Part shown: piece by piece, positions 12,450 through 20,494 of the stretch
Layout: the number at the start of each line of letters is the position of its first letter
How positions within the stretch are numbered: the first letter of the stretch is position 1
Virus record (IMG/VR): IMGVR_UViG_3300042522_000515
Span: 1 to 41,189 of that record
Length of the DNA: 41,189 bases
Origin: a virus
Strand: one strand, 5' to 3'
Program-made: the position numbers and the translations under genes
The notes under the pieces: generated by a model
Told to the model about the DNA's origin: nothing
The model's database searches: none
The model's input: only the letters and a program-made list of their open reading frames with translations

Positions 12450-13991
12450 TTAGTACCCTACATCGTCTTGTTTTACTGAACTAAAATTATCCAATCTAAG
12501 ATTACCTGTAAATTTATCAGAAACATCTTCTTGATAATCACTTTCATATACAGGTTCAATTTCTTGGAAGTTTAAAGTCATTTGTACCGATACTGGTTGT
12601 CCTTTATCATACGCAGCCCATTGACCGTCAGGAGCATAAACTACACTCATATTAACAAGAGCACAAATCTTAAATTTATTTAATCCAGATATTTCTTCAT
12701 TCCCTGTTTTGTATGAAAGTTTAAAAACATTTGGAGTTCCAAGAAAAAGAGAAGCAGCACCAGCACCAGACTGTGAGTTTAATTTTCTTGGGGCACTTCC
12801 CTGTTTAAACATACGAATAATTCTTTTTACATTTGTTGCTTCACTGGCACTTCTTGGACTCATACGCCAAGTGAAACCAAATTGACGAAGTGTTGGACCT
12901 TGGAATAATAATTCAAGGTTTGAGTTTGGGACAATTCCATAACCTCTTGCTAAAATAGTTTCTGCTGGAAGTTCAAATCCAGCATTTTTTAATAATAATG
13001 AAGTTATTGCTGCTTTGGTTTGTTGATTTTGTAATAATGCATTTAAATCAGTACCAGTTCCTGCTGCACTTCCTATTGCTGCTATCTGATAGATACTTTG
13101 ACTAGGCAAATTGACACCAAACTTTGCCTGGACCGCAGTTGCCAAAGCTGCAATTACTGCTTGTGTGATTCCTGTTTGCATTCGGTTAGAACTAACTTTA
13201 CCAGCAACTGCTGCTGTAAGATTATTCATTGAGTCATCTCCCCAACCTATAGCATTATTATCTTGAATGCCAGAAGGAATTGGTAAAACTGTAGTTGCAA
13301 TTGGTTTTTTTAAAGCACTGTTTCTTTGTAATCCTTTTATCAAAACTGATGAGAAATCAAAGTTTGGATTTGTAAAAAGGTCTCCAGATGGTGGTTGATA
13401 ACGATACATTGTAATTTGTAATGTATCTTGTTGATTTTTTAAAATATCAATTGGGTATAGTAATAGACCACTATCTTTAAAAATTTTGTCTTCGTTGTTG
13501 CTATCAAAATTAAGATTAGCAGTATCATTAAGATTTATTGACCCTGGTGTTGCTGCTAATATACCACCTACTCCTGGCACTGCCGTTGCTATTCCTGGAT
13601 TTGTTCCTGGAAAACTATTGTTTACTCCTGCTGGACTATTTTGATTTGCTGGTCTTGCGGTAGCATTAACTACGTTTCCACCAGCAGCACCTCCTTTTGC
13701 TTGATATGCCGCATATACCTTTCTTCGCATATCTTCCGATAACTGTTGCGCCAGTGCTGTTGGTTTGTTTGGATCCCCATCTGTAAATAAATTCGGGTCT
13801 TTTAATGCATCATTATACCAACTACCGTTTTTATAAAATATTGCATTTCCTGATACTGCGTCATAACCAAGTATATTTTTTTCTTTTAATTCGTAGTCAC
13901 CATTTGTTGGATCGTATCTAATTCCAAGTTCAAGGCCCAAAGGTCCAACAGATGAACGATAATAATTATCTTTTAATACTTCATATGCCAT
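12450..13991 (-). CDS. 48: Baseplate tail-tube cap gp48
   Basis: A 513-aa protein, longer than T4 gp48 (364 aa) but usual for cyanophages. Recognisable parts: an N-terminal MAYEVLKDNYYRSSVGPLGL, a variable Gly/Ala/Pro-rich linker (residues 95-150), and the C-terminal tube-like core with PNSNLELLFQGPTLRQFGFT and MSPRSASEATNVKRIIRMFK, then PDGQWAAYDKGQPVSVQMTL. This core resembles the gp19 tube fold on which gp48 and gp54 are based. gp48 caps the hub and starts tube growth. The gene starts 1 nt after the stop of the 165-aa gene, within the minus-strand operon started at 14983. Confidence 0.88.
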   Translation of the reverse strand: MAYEVLKDNYYRSSVGPLGLELGIRYDPTNGDYELKEKNILGYDAVSGNAIFYKNGSWYNDALKDPNLFTDGDPNKPTALAQQLSEDMRRKVYAAYQAKGGAAGGNVVNATARPANQNSPAGVNNSFPGTNPGIATAVPGVGGILAATPGSINLNDTANLNFDSNNEDKIFKDSGLLLYPIDILKNQQDTLQITMYRYQPPSGDLFTNPNFDFSSVLIKGLQRNSALKKPIATTVLPIPSGIQDNNAIGWGDDSMNNLTAAVAGKVSSNRMQTGITQAVIAALATAVQAKFGVNLPSQSIYQIAAIGSAAGTGTDLNALLQNQQTKAAITSLLLKNAGFELPAETILARGYGIVPNSNLELLFQGPTLRQFGFTWRMSPRSASEATNVKRIIRMFKQGSAPRKLNSQSGAGAASLFLGTPNVFKLSYKTGNEEISGLNKFKICALVNMSVVYAPDGQWAAYDKGQPVSVQMTLNFQEIEPVYESDYQEDVSDKFTGNLRLDNFSSVKQDDVGY

Positions 13992-14489
13992 CTATGGTGC
14001 GTCCCAAACTTTGGTTTTAAATACTGGTTGACCTCTTTTATCAACAAATTTCTCTGTTGGAAGCAACGATACTTCTCTCCATTCTTTTTCAGGCACTTTA
14101 AAGAATTCAGTCATCACTCCAGAGAAGAGGTATTTATGTAAAGTTTTCTTGGGTGCATTTATAATTCCTTCTTTATTTAGAAAGGATTGTGCGACACCTC
14201 CACGATACTGTGGATTAAGATAGTGTAGATTTGCTCCAAGAAACCAACCTTCTGCAAAACTAATTTCTATAATGTAAGATAGAGGATGTTTATCCCAGTA
14301 TTCATATTTCTGTGGATACTTTGCAGAATACAAAAAGAAAACTAAATCTCCTGGTTTTATAAATCCAGTATCTGCTTCATTAATATCTCTTTTTTGTTGA
14401 TTTCTCAATTCATTCATTAGTGAATTGGTCCACCAATCACTACTGCGATATTTGTTGCCTGCTTGCTTTCTGATGTCGTCTGCTATCAT
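13992..14489 (-). CDS. Conserved-looking phage protein of unknown function, 165 aa
   Basis: MIADDIRKQAGNKYRSSDWW leads into a domain with KPGDLVFFLYSAKYPQKYEY, WDKHPLSYII and WFLGANLHYLNPQYR. The pattern G-D-(L/M)-x-F-x-Y, (Y/W)D-x-x-P-L and (L/F)G-x-N-(L/F)-HYL is one I have seen in many large myoviruses, always as a hypothetical or structural protein. It lies between gp4 and gp48, overlapping the gp4 stop by 4 nt, so it is a late assembly gene. No catalytic residues can be named. Confidence 0.75.
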   Translation of the reverse strand: MIADDIRKQAGNKYRSSDWWTNSLMNELRNQQKRDINEADTGFIKPGDLVFFLYSAKYPQKYEYWDKHPLSYIIEISFAEGWFLGANLHYLNPQYRGGVAQSFLNKEGIINAPKKTLHKYLFSGVMTEFFKVPEKEWREVSLLPTEKFVDKRGQPVFKTKVWDAP

Positions 14490-14953
14490 TTGACTGGAAT
14501 TCCCAATTCTTTTTCTGTGAATATTTTAAATTCATAATTTCTATCAGCACACCAATTTCTTGCTGCTTCCCATTTTGCCTGATTGACTACCCACATTTTA
14601 ACTGAATACACCCAAGACTTTGTTCTTCTTTTTGGATTTGTTTCAGGCATTTTTAAATCTTTTTGTGGTTTGATTTCAACAACAAGAGTTCGATTGTTTC
14701 CGTCTTTATCTTTATACTTCACAAAAAAGTCTGGAAAATATCTGTGAACTTTATTGTCAATTGGTGAACGATAAGCAATACAAAATTCTTCACTTTTCCA
14801 AGAGTTCACACTTTCAGTCAAATCACAATATTGCATAAACTTTAATTCATATGAAGACCTATAAACAATATTTGATGGGTCTCCACCATACTTTTGTGGA
14901 TTGTGGGGTCTATATTTTCCCTGTCTATATTTACTATCTTCGTTACGAGGCAT
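14486..14953 (-). CDS. 4: Head completion protein gp4 (nuclease fold)
   Basis: I start at ATG 14953 (MPRNEDSKYRQGKYRP) rather than a GTG five codons upstream. The 155-aa protein matches T4 gp4 in order: KYGGDPSNIVYRSSYELKFM (T4 KYRGDPKKITYRSNWE), FPDFFVKY, VVEIKPQKD, YSVKMWVVNQAKWEAARNWC, and FKIFTEKELG. D75 and E93-x-K95 form the PD-(D/E)XK nuclease core. gp4 finishes packaged heads before tail joining. First gene of the minus-strand late operon, 23 nt after a perfect TATAAATA. Confidence 0.92.
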   Translation of the reverse strand: MPRNEDSKYRQGKYRPHNPQKYGGDPSNIVYRSSYELKFMQYCDLTESVNSWKSEEFCIAYRSPIDNKVHRYFPDFFVKYKDKDGNNRTLVVEIKPQKDLKMPETNPKRRTKSWVYSVKMWVVNQAKWEAARNWCADRNYEFKIFTEKELGIPVK

Positions 14954-14959
14954 ACATAT

Positions 14960-14967
14960 TATAAACA
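14960..14967 (+). promoter_or_regulatory. Late-promoter-like box TATAAACA for the plus-strand tail genes
   Basis: Plus-strand TATAAACA, one base from the late consensus, lies 17 nt before the ATG at 14985, so the two divergent operons would share about 30 bp of promoter DNA. Confidence 0.5.
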
Positions 14968-14975
14968 CTTAAAAA

Positions 14976-14983
14976 TATTTATA
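14976..14983 (-). promoter_or_regulatory. T4-type late promoter TATAAATA of the gp4-gp48 operon
   Basis: Minus-strand TATAAATA located 22 nt before the gp4 ATG (14953). It sits next to the plus-strand start codon at 14985, in a 31-bp divergent intergenic region. Confidence 0.75.
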
Positions 14984-14984
14984 G

Positions 14985-15743
14985 ATGGCTGCTCCAGATA
15001 GAGGGTCTCCGCGTATAGGACCATTTTACCTTAAGATGACGGAAGGTGCTCCAACAAATGGAATGCCCTCAGCAAGAGATATTTTTGGTAATTTATCTCT
15101 TACTAGTCAATTTAAAGTATCATTACATTTAACAAATGTTGATGCTGGTGGAAGTGGATTGATGAGTTGGTTGCGTAATTCGAATGTTATTACTGCAAAT
15201 CAAACAAAAAATTATGTCTATGATTTTTATTGTGCGGAAGCAGTTATTCCTGGAGTTCAGTTTGATGTAACGGAAGAAATGGGAAGTCGTCAGGGAACGA
15301 TTGAAAGATTTCCAACGAGAAGAATTTTTCCAGAATTTACGATGACTTTTTATGTTGATAATGAATATAATTTAATTCGTCTTTTTGAAGAATGGATGAA
15401 TTATATCAATCCGTTATATGCTGGGACTGGTCTATTGCCACCAAGTCCAAGAGGACAGGGAGATGGTCCTGGAAAAGAAAAGACAGATTTCTTTCGTTTT
15501 AGATACCCAGATGACTATAAGAGAATTATATCACTTACAAAGTTTGAGAGAAATTTTGATAGTTCAAACCCAAATAATGTAAAATTCCCACCACATTTAA
15601 CTTATAGAATGATTGAAGCATTCCCAACAAATATCACTGCGATGCCTTTAACTTATGAGGGAAGTCAAATTGTAAAAACAACAGTCACTTTCCAGTATAC
15701 AAGATATGTAATGGAAAAGAATTACGGTACATTAGACAAATAA
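14985..15743 (+). CDS. Tail-tube-fold structural protein, probably gp54-like tube initiator
   Basis: A 252-aa protein with the features of the gp19/gp54 tube family: SQFKVSLHLTN near the start, a central YDFYCAEAVIPGVQFDVTEE, FPEFTMTFYVDNEYNLIRLF EEW (the conserved 'F...W' helix), and a C-terminal strand GSQIVKTTVTFQYTRYVM. Tube proteins end with this kind of beta strand. Its position next to gp4, gp48 and gp26 favours the baseplate tube initiator (gp54) over the main tube protein (gp19). It heads the plus-strand late cluster. Fold is likely; exact orthology is inferred. Confidence 0.7.
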   Translation: MAAPDRGSPRIGPFYLKMTEGAPTNGMPSARDIFGNLSLTSQFKVSLHLTNVDAGGSGLMSWLRNSNVITANQTKNYVYDFYCAEAVIPGVQFDVTEEMGSRQGTIERFPTRRIFPEFTMTFYVDNEYNLIRLFEEWMNYINPLYAGTGLLPPSPRGQGDGPGKEKTDFFRFRYPDDYKRIISLTKFERNFDSSNPNNVKFPPHLTYRMIEAFPTNITAMPLTYEGSQIVKTTVTFQYTRYVMEKNYGTLDK

Positions 15744-15746
15744 ATA
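15739..15746 (+). promoter_or_regulatory. Late-promoter-like box AATAAATA
   Basis: AATAAATA overlaps the stop of the preceding gene and lies 21 nt before the gp26 start at 15768. Confidence 0.4.
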
Positions 15747-15767
15747 ATTTTAATGATAGTATAAATT

Positions 15768-16496
15768 ATGCCATTACCTAAGATTTCTACACCAACGTAT
15801 GATTTGGTTTTACCATCAACTGGAAAAACAATTAAATACAGACCATTTCTAGTCAAAGAAGAAAAGATATTAATTCTTGCTCTTGAAAGTCAAAGCACAA
15901 AAGAAATTACAAATGCAATCAAGCAAGTATTAAAAGATTGCATTTTAACAAAAGGAATTAAAGTAGAAGAACTACCCACTTTTGATATTGAATATATTTT
16001 CTTAAATGTTCGTGGTAAGTCAGTTGGAGAAAGTCTTGACTTGATTATAACTTGTGGTGATGATGGAGAAACACAAGTTCCAGTTACAGTGTTTATCGAC
16101 CAAATTGAAGTTCAAAAAGACCCAGAACATAGCACAGATATTCATCTTGATTCTGATTTGGTTTTGAGAATGAAGTATCCTTCATTAGACCAGTTCATTA
16201 AAACTAATTTTGACTTTAGTGCAGAACAAAGTTCATCAAGTATTGAAAGGTCTTTTGATGTAATCACTTCTTGTATTGATGTTATTTTTAACGCAGAGGA
16301 AAGTTGGTCTGCTGCGGACTCTACTAAAAAAGAATTGACTGATTGGATTGAAACCTTAAACTCAAATCAATTTAAGGAAATTGAGAAGTTCTTTGATACG
16401 ATGCCTAGACTTTCTCATACCGTAAAAGTTACAAATCCAAAAACTAAAATTGAAAGTGAAGTTACGTTGGAGGGATTGACATCTTTTTTCGGTTAA
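15768..16496 (+). CDS. 26: Baseplate hub assembly protein gp26
   Basis: A 242-aa protein with the gp26 N-terminus: YDLVLPSTGKTIKYRPFLVK EEKILILALES, as in T4 gp26 (LPSGKKVSFRKFTVKEEKAI from memory). It continues with an IKQVLKDC segment, FDIEYIFLNVRGKSVGE and a long helical C-terminal half. T4 gp26 is needed for hub assembly and is followed by gp51 and gp27; the same order (with two inserted large genes) is seen here, strengthening the call. Confidence 0.88.
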   Translation: MPLPKISTPTYDLVLPSTGKTIKYRPFLVKEEKILILALESQSTKEITNAIKQVLKDCILTKGIKVEELPTFDIEYIFLNVRGKSVGESLDLIITCGDDGETQVPVTVFIDQIEVQKDPEHSTDIHLDSDLVLRMKYPSLDQFIKTNFDFSAEQSSSSIERSFDVITSCIDVIFNAEESWSAADSTKKELTDWIETLNSNQFKEIEKFFDTMPRLSHTVKVTNPKTKIESEVTLEGLTSFFG

Positions 16497-16498
16497 GT

Positions 16499-16678
16499 AT
16501 GGCTCATATGGAACTAGAGTCATATTTTAGAATTAATTTTGCCTTGATGCAGTTCCATAAATATTCATTAACTGAGATTGAAAATATGATGCCCTGGGAA
16601 AGGGACATCTACTTAGCACTTTTACAGCAACATATTGAAGAAGAAAAATTAAAACAGCAGCAACAACAAAATGGTTAG
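16499..16678 (+). CDS. 51: Baseplate hub assembly catalyst, gp51-like
   Basis: A 59-aa ORF starting 3 nt after gp26 and overlapping the next start by 8 nt. It carries the pattern YSLTEIENMMPWERDIYLAL (residues 22-41) seen in short gp51/tail-chaperone-like proteins: a first helix, then an (F/P)WE-x-x-(I/L)Y turn and a helix ending in Glu/Lys/Gln. The C-terminus is a run of five Gln. Gene order 26-51-27 matches T4. It is short and the family is poorly conserved, so the assignment rests on pattern plus synteny. Confidence 0.7.
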   Translation: MAHMELESYFRINFALMQFHKYSLTEIENMMPWERDIYLALLQQHIEEEKLKQQQQQNG

Positions 16679-18410
16679 TTCTGTTCTTAGTCCAGAAAAA
16701 GTAATAGGAAGACAGAATACAAATAAAGTAGCAGCACAGAACTTTATTTCAGGTGGTTCTATACTTGGTGCTTCTGTTGTGAATGGTGCTGCAAATAAAA
16801 TTGTAGGTTTTCAAAGAGCAGGAGTTCAACCAGCAGCTCCAGTAGTTAATAATATTGTAAGCACAATAACCACAAATATTAATAATAATGTAACGAATGT
16901 AATTAACAAAACTCTTCAGGGATTTTCTGCTGATTATCAAAGACGATTGAAACAAGTAGATGATGCAAAACCAATTGGTATTCTTGGTAAGTTTTTAAAT
17001 TTTTATAAGACTGCTTTAGGTTTTATAAACTTTTTTGGTAATAAAAAAAATATTAATAAAGTAAGAGATAATTTAGAGGTACTTAAAAAATCATTTACTG
17101 AAAGTTTTGAGGTTGCAAAATTAATTCGTCAAGTTATAATCAAAATTGTAAAACAATTATCTAATCTTCCTGTTGCTTCACCTTCTGGTGGTGGAGGATT
17201 AAATCTCGATGTTGATATTCCTGGTGGTGGATTGAGGAAATCTGCACCAAGAGGACTTCAGAGAATGATGGGTGGAAAAGGCAAAATGCTTGCTCTTGGT
17301 GCTGGTGCATTAGGACTTGGTGCTCTTGGTGCTGGTGCGGTAAATGCACTCTCTGATAGTCCACAAGACCAAGCACAAGCAGCACAGACATCCCCAGAAA
17401 TTCCTGGGGATGTTGTTGATAAGTTTTCTTCAATTGTTGATAGATTTGCAAATGCAATCAGTGCGATGTTTAAAACGCAAAAAGATAAACCAAAAGGATC
17501 TCCTGGTGGTGGAGGAGGTGGATCGAGAAGTCCTGGTGGTCCTAGTCCTGGTGGTCCTAGTCCAAATCCAAATTTAATGGGAGGACCTGGAATAGAAGGA
17601 TTGGCATCTTTTGTTGCAGGTGCAGAAACTGGGGGAAGATTTGATGCTTATAATGCTGACTTAGGTAAAGGAGACCCCAAAATATTGGATACGAATATAA
17701 GTAATCTTAGATCTTATATTTCAAAATACCCCAATAGTTCTGGTGCAGTTGGAGCATATCAATTTATGCCAGAAACAGCAGAGGGTTTGGCAAAACAAAT
17801 GGGAATTGATCCAACTAAAACAAAATTTACACCAGAAGTACAAAAACAATTACATTTGTTCCATTTAAATCAACTTGGATATGGAAAGTATGTGAAAGGT
17901 GAAATGTCAAAAGAAGATTTTGGTGCAGCAATTGCACAACAATATAGAGCAGTTCCAAACCCAAGAACAGGTTATACTTGGAATGATAGTGCGGCAGTTA
18001 GAAATAAGGCTCAAGTTACTAATGAGCAATATTTGAGAGCATTGGAACAATCTAAACAAGGAGCAGTTTCTGGAGCACCACCAGCACCAGTATTACCATC
18101 ACCAACACCAAAACCTGGAGTGGGTGGTCCAGATTTGCCAGATTTGATGCTTTCACCGCAGAAAAGAGAAGAATTGAAACTTTCTGCCACAACTGTTTCT
18201 CAACCACCACCATCACAACAGCAACAACAACCTATTATAATGCCGATTAATTTGGGTGGTGGAGGACAACAACAATCAGGAGGAGGTGGAATGAGTGGTC
18301 CTCCACCTTCACAAGGGAGTGGACCATCAGTTCCATTTTTACCAGCAGGAAATCCTGATAATTTCTTGGTTCTTTATTCTAGAATGGTTTATAATATCGT
18401 TGACGGATAA
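16671..18410 (+). CDS. Large tail/hub protein with a muramidase domain
   Basis: A 579-aa protein. Residues 1-180 are helical and coiled-coil-like with an Asn-rich stretch (NNIVSTITTNINNNVTNVIN). Next is a Gly-rich low-complexity zone including a hydrophobic LALGAGALGLGALGAGAV. Residues 305-465 form a lysozyme-like domain of the COG4678/lambda-R kind: FVAGAETGGRFDAYNADLG (E319 is the likely catalytic acid), SSGAVGAYQFMPETAEGLAK, FTPEVQKQLHLFHLNQLGYG. The tail is Pro/Gln/Gly-rich with PIIMPINLGGGG and ends NFLVLYSRMVYNIVDG. It sits between gp51 and gp27, where T4 has other hub genes; it may be a hub or tape-measure protein that opens the cell wall at injection. Stop overlaps next start (TAATG). 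Confidence 0.8.
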   Translation: MVSSVLSPEKVIGRQNTNKVAAQNFISGGSILGASVVNGAANKIVGFQRAGVQPAAPVVNNIVSTITTNINNNVTNVINKTLQGFSADYQRRLKQVDDAKPIGILGKFLNFYKTALGFINFFGNKKNINKVRDNLEVLKKSFTESFEVAKLIRQVIIKIVKQLSNLPVASPSGGGGLNLDVDIPGGGLRKSAPRGLQRMMGGKGKMLALGAGALGLGALGAGAVNALSDSPQDQAQAAQTSPEIPGDVVDKFSSIVDRFANAISAMFKTQKDKPKGSPGGGGGGSRSPGGPSPGGPSPNPNLMGGPGIEGLASFVAGAETGGRFDAYNADLGKGDPKILDTNISNLRSYISKYPNSSGAVGAYQFMPETAEGLAKQMGIDPTKTKFTPEVQKQLHLFHLNQLGYGKYVKGEMSKEDFGAAIAQQYRAVPNPRTGYTWNDSAAVRNKAQVTNEQYLRALEQSKQGAVSGAPPAPVLPSPTPKPGVGGPDLPDLMLSPQKREELKLSATTVSQPPPSQQQQQPIIMPINLGGGGQQQSGGGGMSGPPPSQGSGPSVPFLPAGNPDNFLVLYSRMVYNIVDG

Positions 18411-20494
18411 TGAAAAAAACACTTTCCTCTCCTTTAGTTGCTGCAGCAAATAATATTGTTTCTCTTGGTTCAAGGTCAAACTCTTTATCAAAGTTTCAAC
18501 GTGAATATATTAATTTTGGTAAATTTTTAGAAGTAGAAAAAAGGTCATTAGAAAAATTAAAACTACCAGACAAGAAGAAAATAAAAGCACTTGCAAGTTT
18601 AAATATTGCAAGTAATTTTGGAAAACCAGGAAATCTATTAGGTTCTTTGTTTAGTGGAGCATTAGACCTTGGTGGATTTGTTGGTAATATGTTTCCTGGA
18701 AGAGGGAAGATTGGAAAACCACAAAGACCATCAAATATAAAACCACCAAAACCAACACTTAGAGGACCAAAATTAAAATTGGGTGGTATGAGGGCAGTTG
18801 GTGTTGGTAATGCACTATTTGCTGGACTTGATTTTGCGACTGGTCTTGCAGAAGGTGAAAGTGTAGGAAAAGCAGCAGCAGGAACAAGTGGAGCACTTGC
18901 TGGTGGATTGCTTGGTGGAGCAATCGGTCAAGCACTCATTCCTATTCCAGGACTTGGTTTTGTTGTTGGAAATATAGCTGGTAGTTTTCTTGGTGGATTT
19001 GCTGCAGATAGACTTTATGAAGGTGGAAGTTCTCTTAAACAAAAACTTGCCAAAAGATTAAAAGGACAAGAAGAAAAACAAAAAGCACTTACTAGTGATT
19101 CTGGTTCTCTTTCTGATTCTATATCTAAATTCGACAAATCGGTTGGAAAATTTGAAGAATTTATTTATAAATCATTTGCTTCAGTTGTGAATGCTGCATC
19201 ATCTGCTGCTGGTTCTGATGAAATGATGTTGGATTATGGTTTAGATCCAGATTCAGTTCCAGATGCTCCTGAAATTTCAGGAGAACTTCCAGATATGACT
19301 GCCGAAGGTGGTCAAATGCCCAGCAAATATACTTCATCTCCTTATGGTTGGAGATGGGGAAGAATTCATAGTGGTGTTGATTATGCTATTACGGAAGGAA
19401 CCCCAGTAAGTGTGATTCAACCAGGTCAAGTAACCTACGCACAATTTAATGATGGTGGGTATGGATATGCCGTACAAGTTGCTCATCCTGGTGGTTCTAG
19501 TAGTTTTTATGGGCATCTAAGTAAAATATTAGTCAAAGAAGGACAACAAATAGAACCTGGAACTGTAATTGGAAATGTCGGAAGTACTGGACGTTCTACT
19601 GGACCACACGTTCATTTTGAAGTTAGACAAGGAAGCAAAAGATTAGAAATACCTACAAGTGAAGGAGATAAGTATTTTAGATTTGGTGGAAATGTAAAAG
19701 TAAGACCAAAAGCAGGAGTTTCTGGTGCAGGTTCCAATCCTTTTGTTTTAGAATTACACGCAGACCCAAATGCAAAAGGACAAAAAACAGGATTAATCCC
19801 AAGCAATACTAGTCCAGATACTGCTGTTTCTCAAGCACTTATTTCTAGTTTTGGGACTTATGGTAAAAATTTTAGAGGAGGATTGGGTGTTACAAATCGA
19901 GGTGGAAATATTTTAGAATCAGATATGGCATTAGGTGCTGAAGCAAATGCAAAAAGAATAGTTGAAGCAATGATGAAAGATCCTAAACGAGCATATCATA
20001 TTTTTGCAGGACACGCTGATGTAACAAAAGGTGAAACTGGTGCTTCTGGAGAAAAAGAATATAATTTGAAAACTGCGGAATTGGTAGAAAAATTAGCAAA
20101 GGCACAAGGATTAAATGTAATGTATCACAAATCTATTATTGCAAATGAAGCAAGTGATCCAAATTCAAATCTCTCCAGAATTAAAGCAATAATGGATGCT
20201 TCGAAGAAACCTGGAATAGGTGGACCAGAAGCAGACCCAAAAATGCTTGAGATGTATAAACAAGGGTTAATAAATCAAATGAGTAATTATCCATCATATA
20301 ATCAACCAGGTGGTGGTGCTTCTGTGATTATGCCTATAATGATGGGTGGAGGTGGTGGAGGACAAAAACCAGTCTTCATTCCTGTTGGAGGAGGTGGAGG
20401 TGGTGGAACTGTGATTATGCCTGGACCAACTGAAGGTCAAGTGGTAAATAGTCTTATGAAAACAATGTTACTCACCAATCTTTCCGCAACGTAA
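18410..20494 (+). CDS. Large tail/hub protein with M23 peptidase and amidase-like domains
   Basis: A 694-aa protein. Residues 1-250: helical start, basic linker (RPSNIKPPKPTLRGPKLKLG), then a glycine-zipper membrane-like region (GALAGGLLGGAIGQALIPIP). Residues 310-410: LytM/M23 metallopeptidase with SPYGWRWGRIHSGVDYA (H320, D324), YGHL (H369) and GPHVHFEVRQG (H400, H402). Residues 445-600: segments like zinc amidase Amidase_3 but in swapped order (LELHAD H450, FRGGLGVTNRGGNILE E503, then AGHADVTKGETGASGEKEYN H535 and E550). The end is Gly-rich with SVIMPIMMGGGGGG. It probably cleaves peptide bonds of the host wall during tail penetration; the glycine zipper could insert in the membrane, as in tape-measure-type proteins. 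Overlaps both neighbours by 1 nt. Confidence 0.82.
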   Translation: MKKTLSSPLVAAANNIVSLGSRSNSLSKFQREYINFGKFLEVEKRSLEKLKLPDKKKIKALASLNIASNFGKPGNLLGSLFSGALDLGGFVGNMFPGRGKIGKPQRPSNIKPPKPTLRGPKLKLGGMRAVGVGNALFAGLDFATGLAEGESVGKAAAGTSGALAGGLLGGAIGQALIPIPGLGFVVGNIAGSFLGGFAADRLYEGGSSLKQKLAKRLKGQEEKQKALTSDSGSLSDSISKFDKSVGKFEEFIYKSFASVVNAASSAAGSDEMMLDYGLDPDSVPDAPEISGELPDMTAEGGQMPSKYTSSPYGWRWGRIHSGVDYAITEGTPVSVIQPGQVTYAQFNDGGYGYAVQVAHPGGSSSFYGHLSKILVKEGQQIEPGTVIGNVGSTGRSTGPHVHFEVRQGSKRLEIPTSEGDKYFRFGGNVKVRPKAGVSGAGSNPFVLELHADPNAKGQKTGLIPSNTSPDTAVSQALISSFGTYGKNFRGGLGVTNRGGNILESDMALGAEANAKRIVEAMMKDPKRAYHIFAGHADVTKGETGASGEKEYNLKTAELVEKLAKAQGLNVMYHKSIIANEASDPNSNLSRIKAIMDASKKPGIGGPEADPKMLEMYKQGLINQMSNYPSYNQPGGGASVIMPIMMGGGGGGQKPVFIPVGGGGGGGTVIMPGPTEGQVVNSLMKTMLLTNLSAT

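Noticed and set aside
10293-14953. Prophage or transposon border at the strand switch
   Set aside because: Strand switches between T4-type modules are normal in cyanophages; no integrase, transposase or direct repeats were seen.
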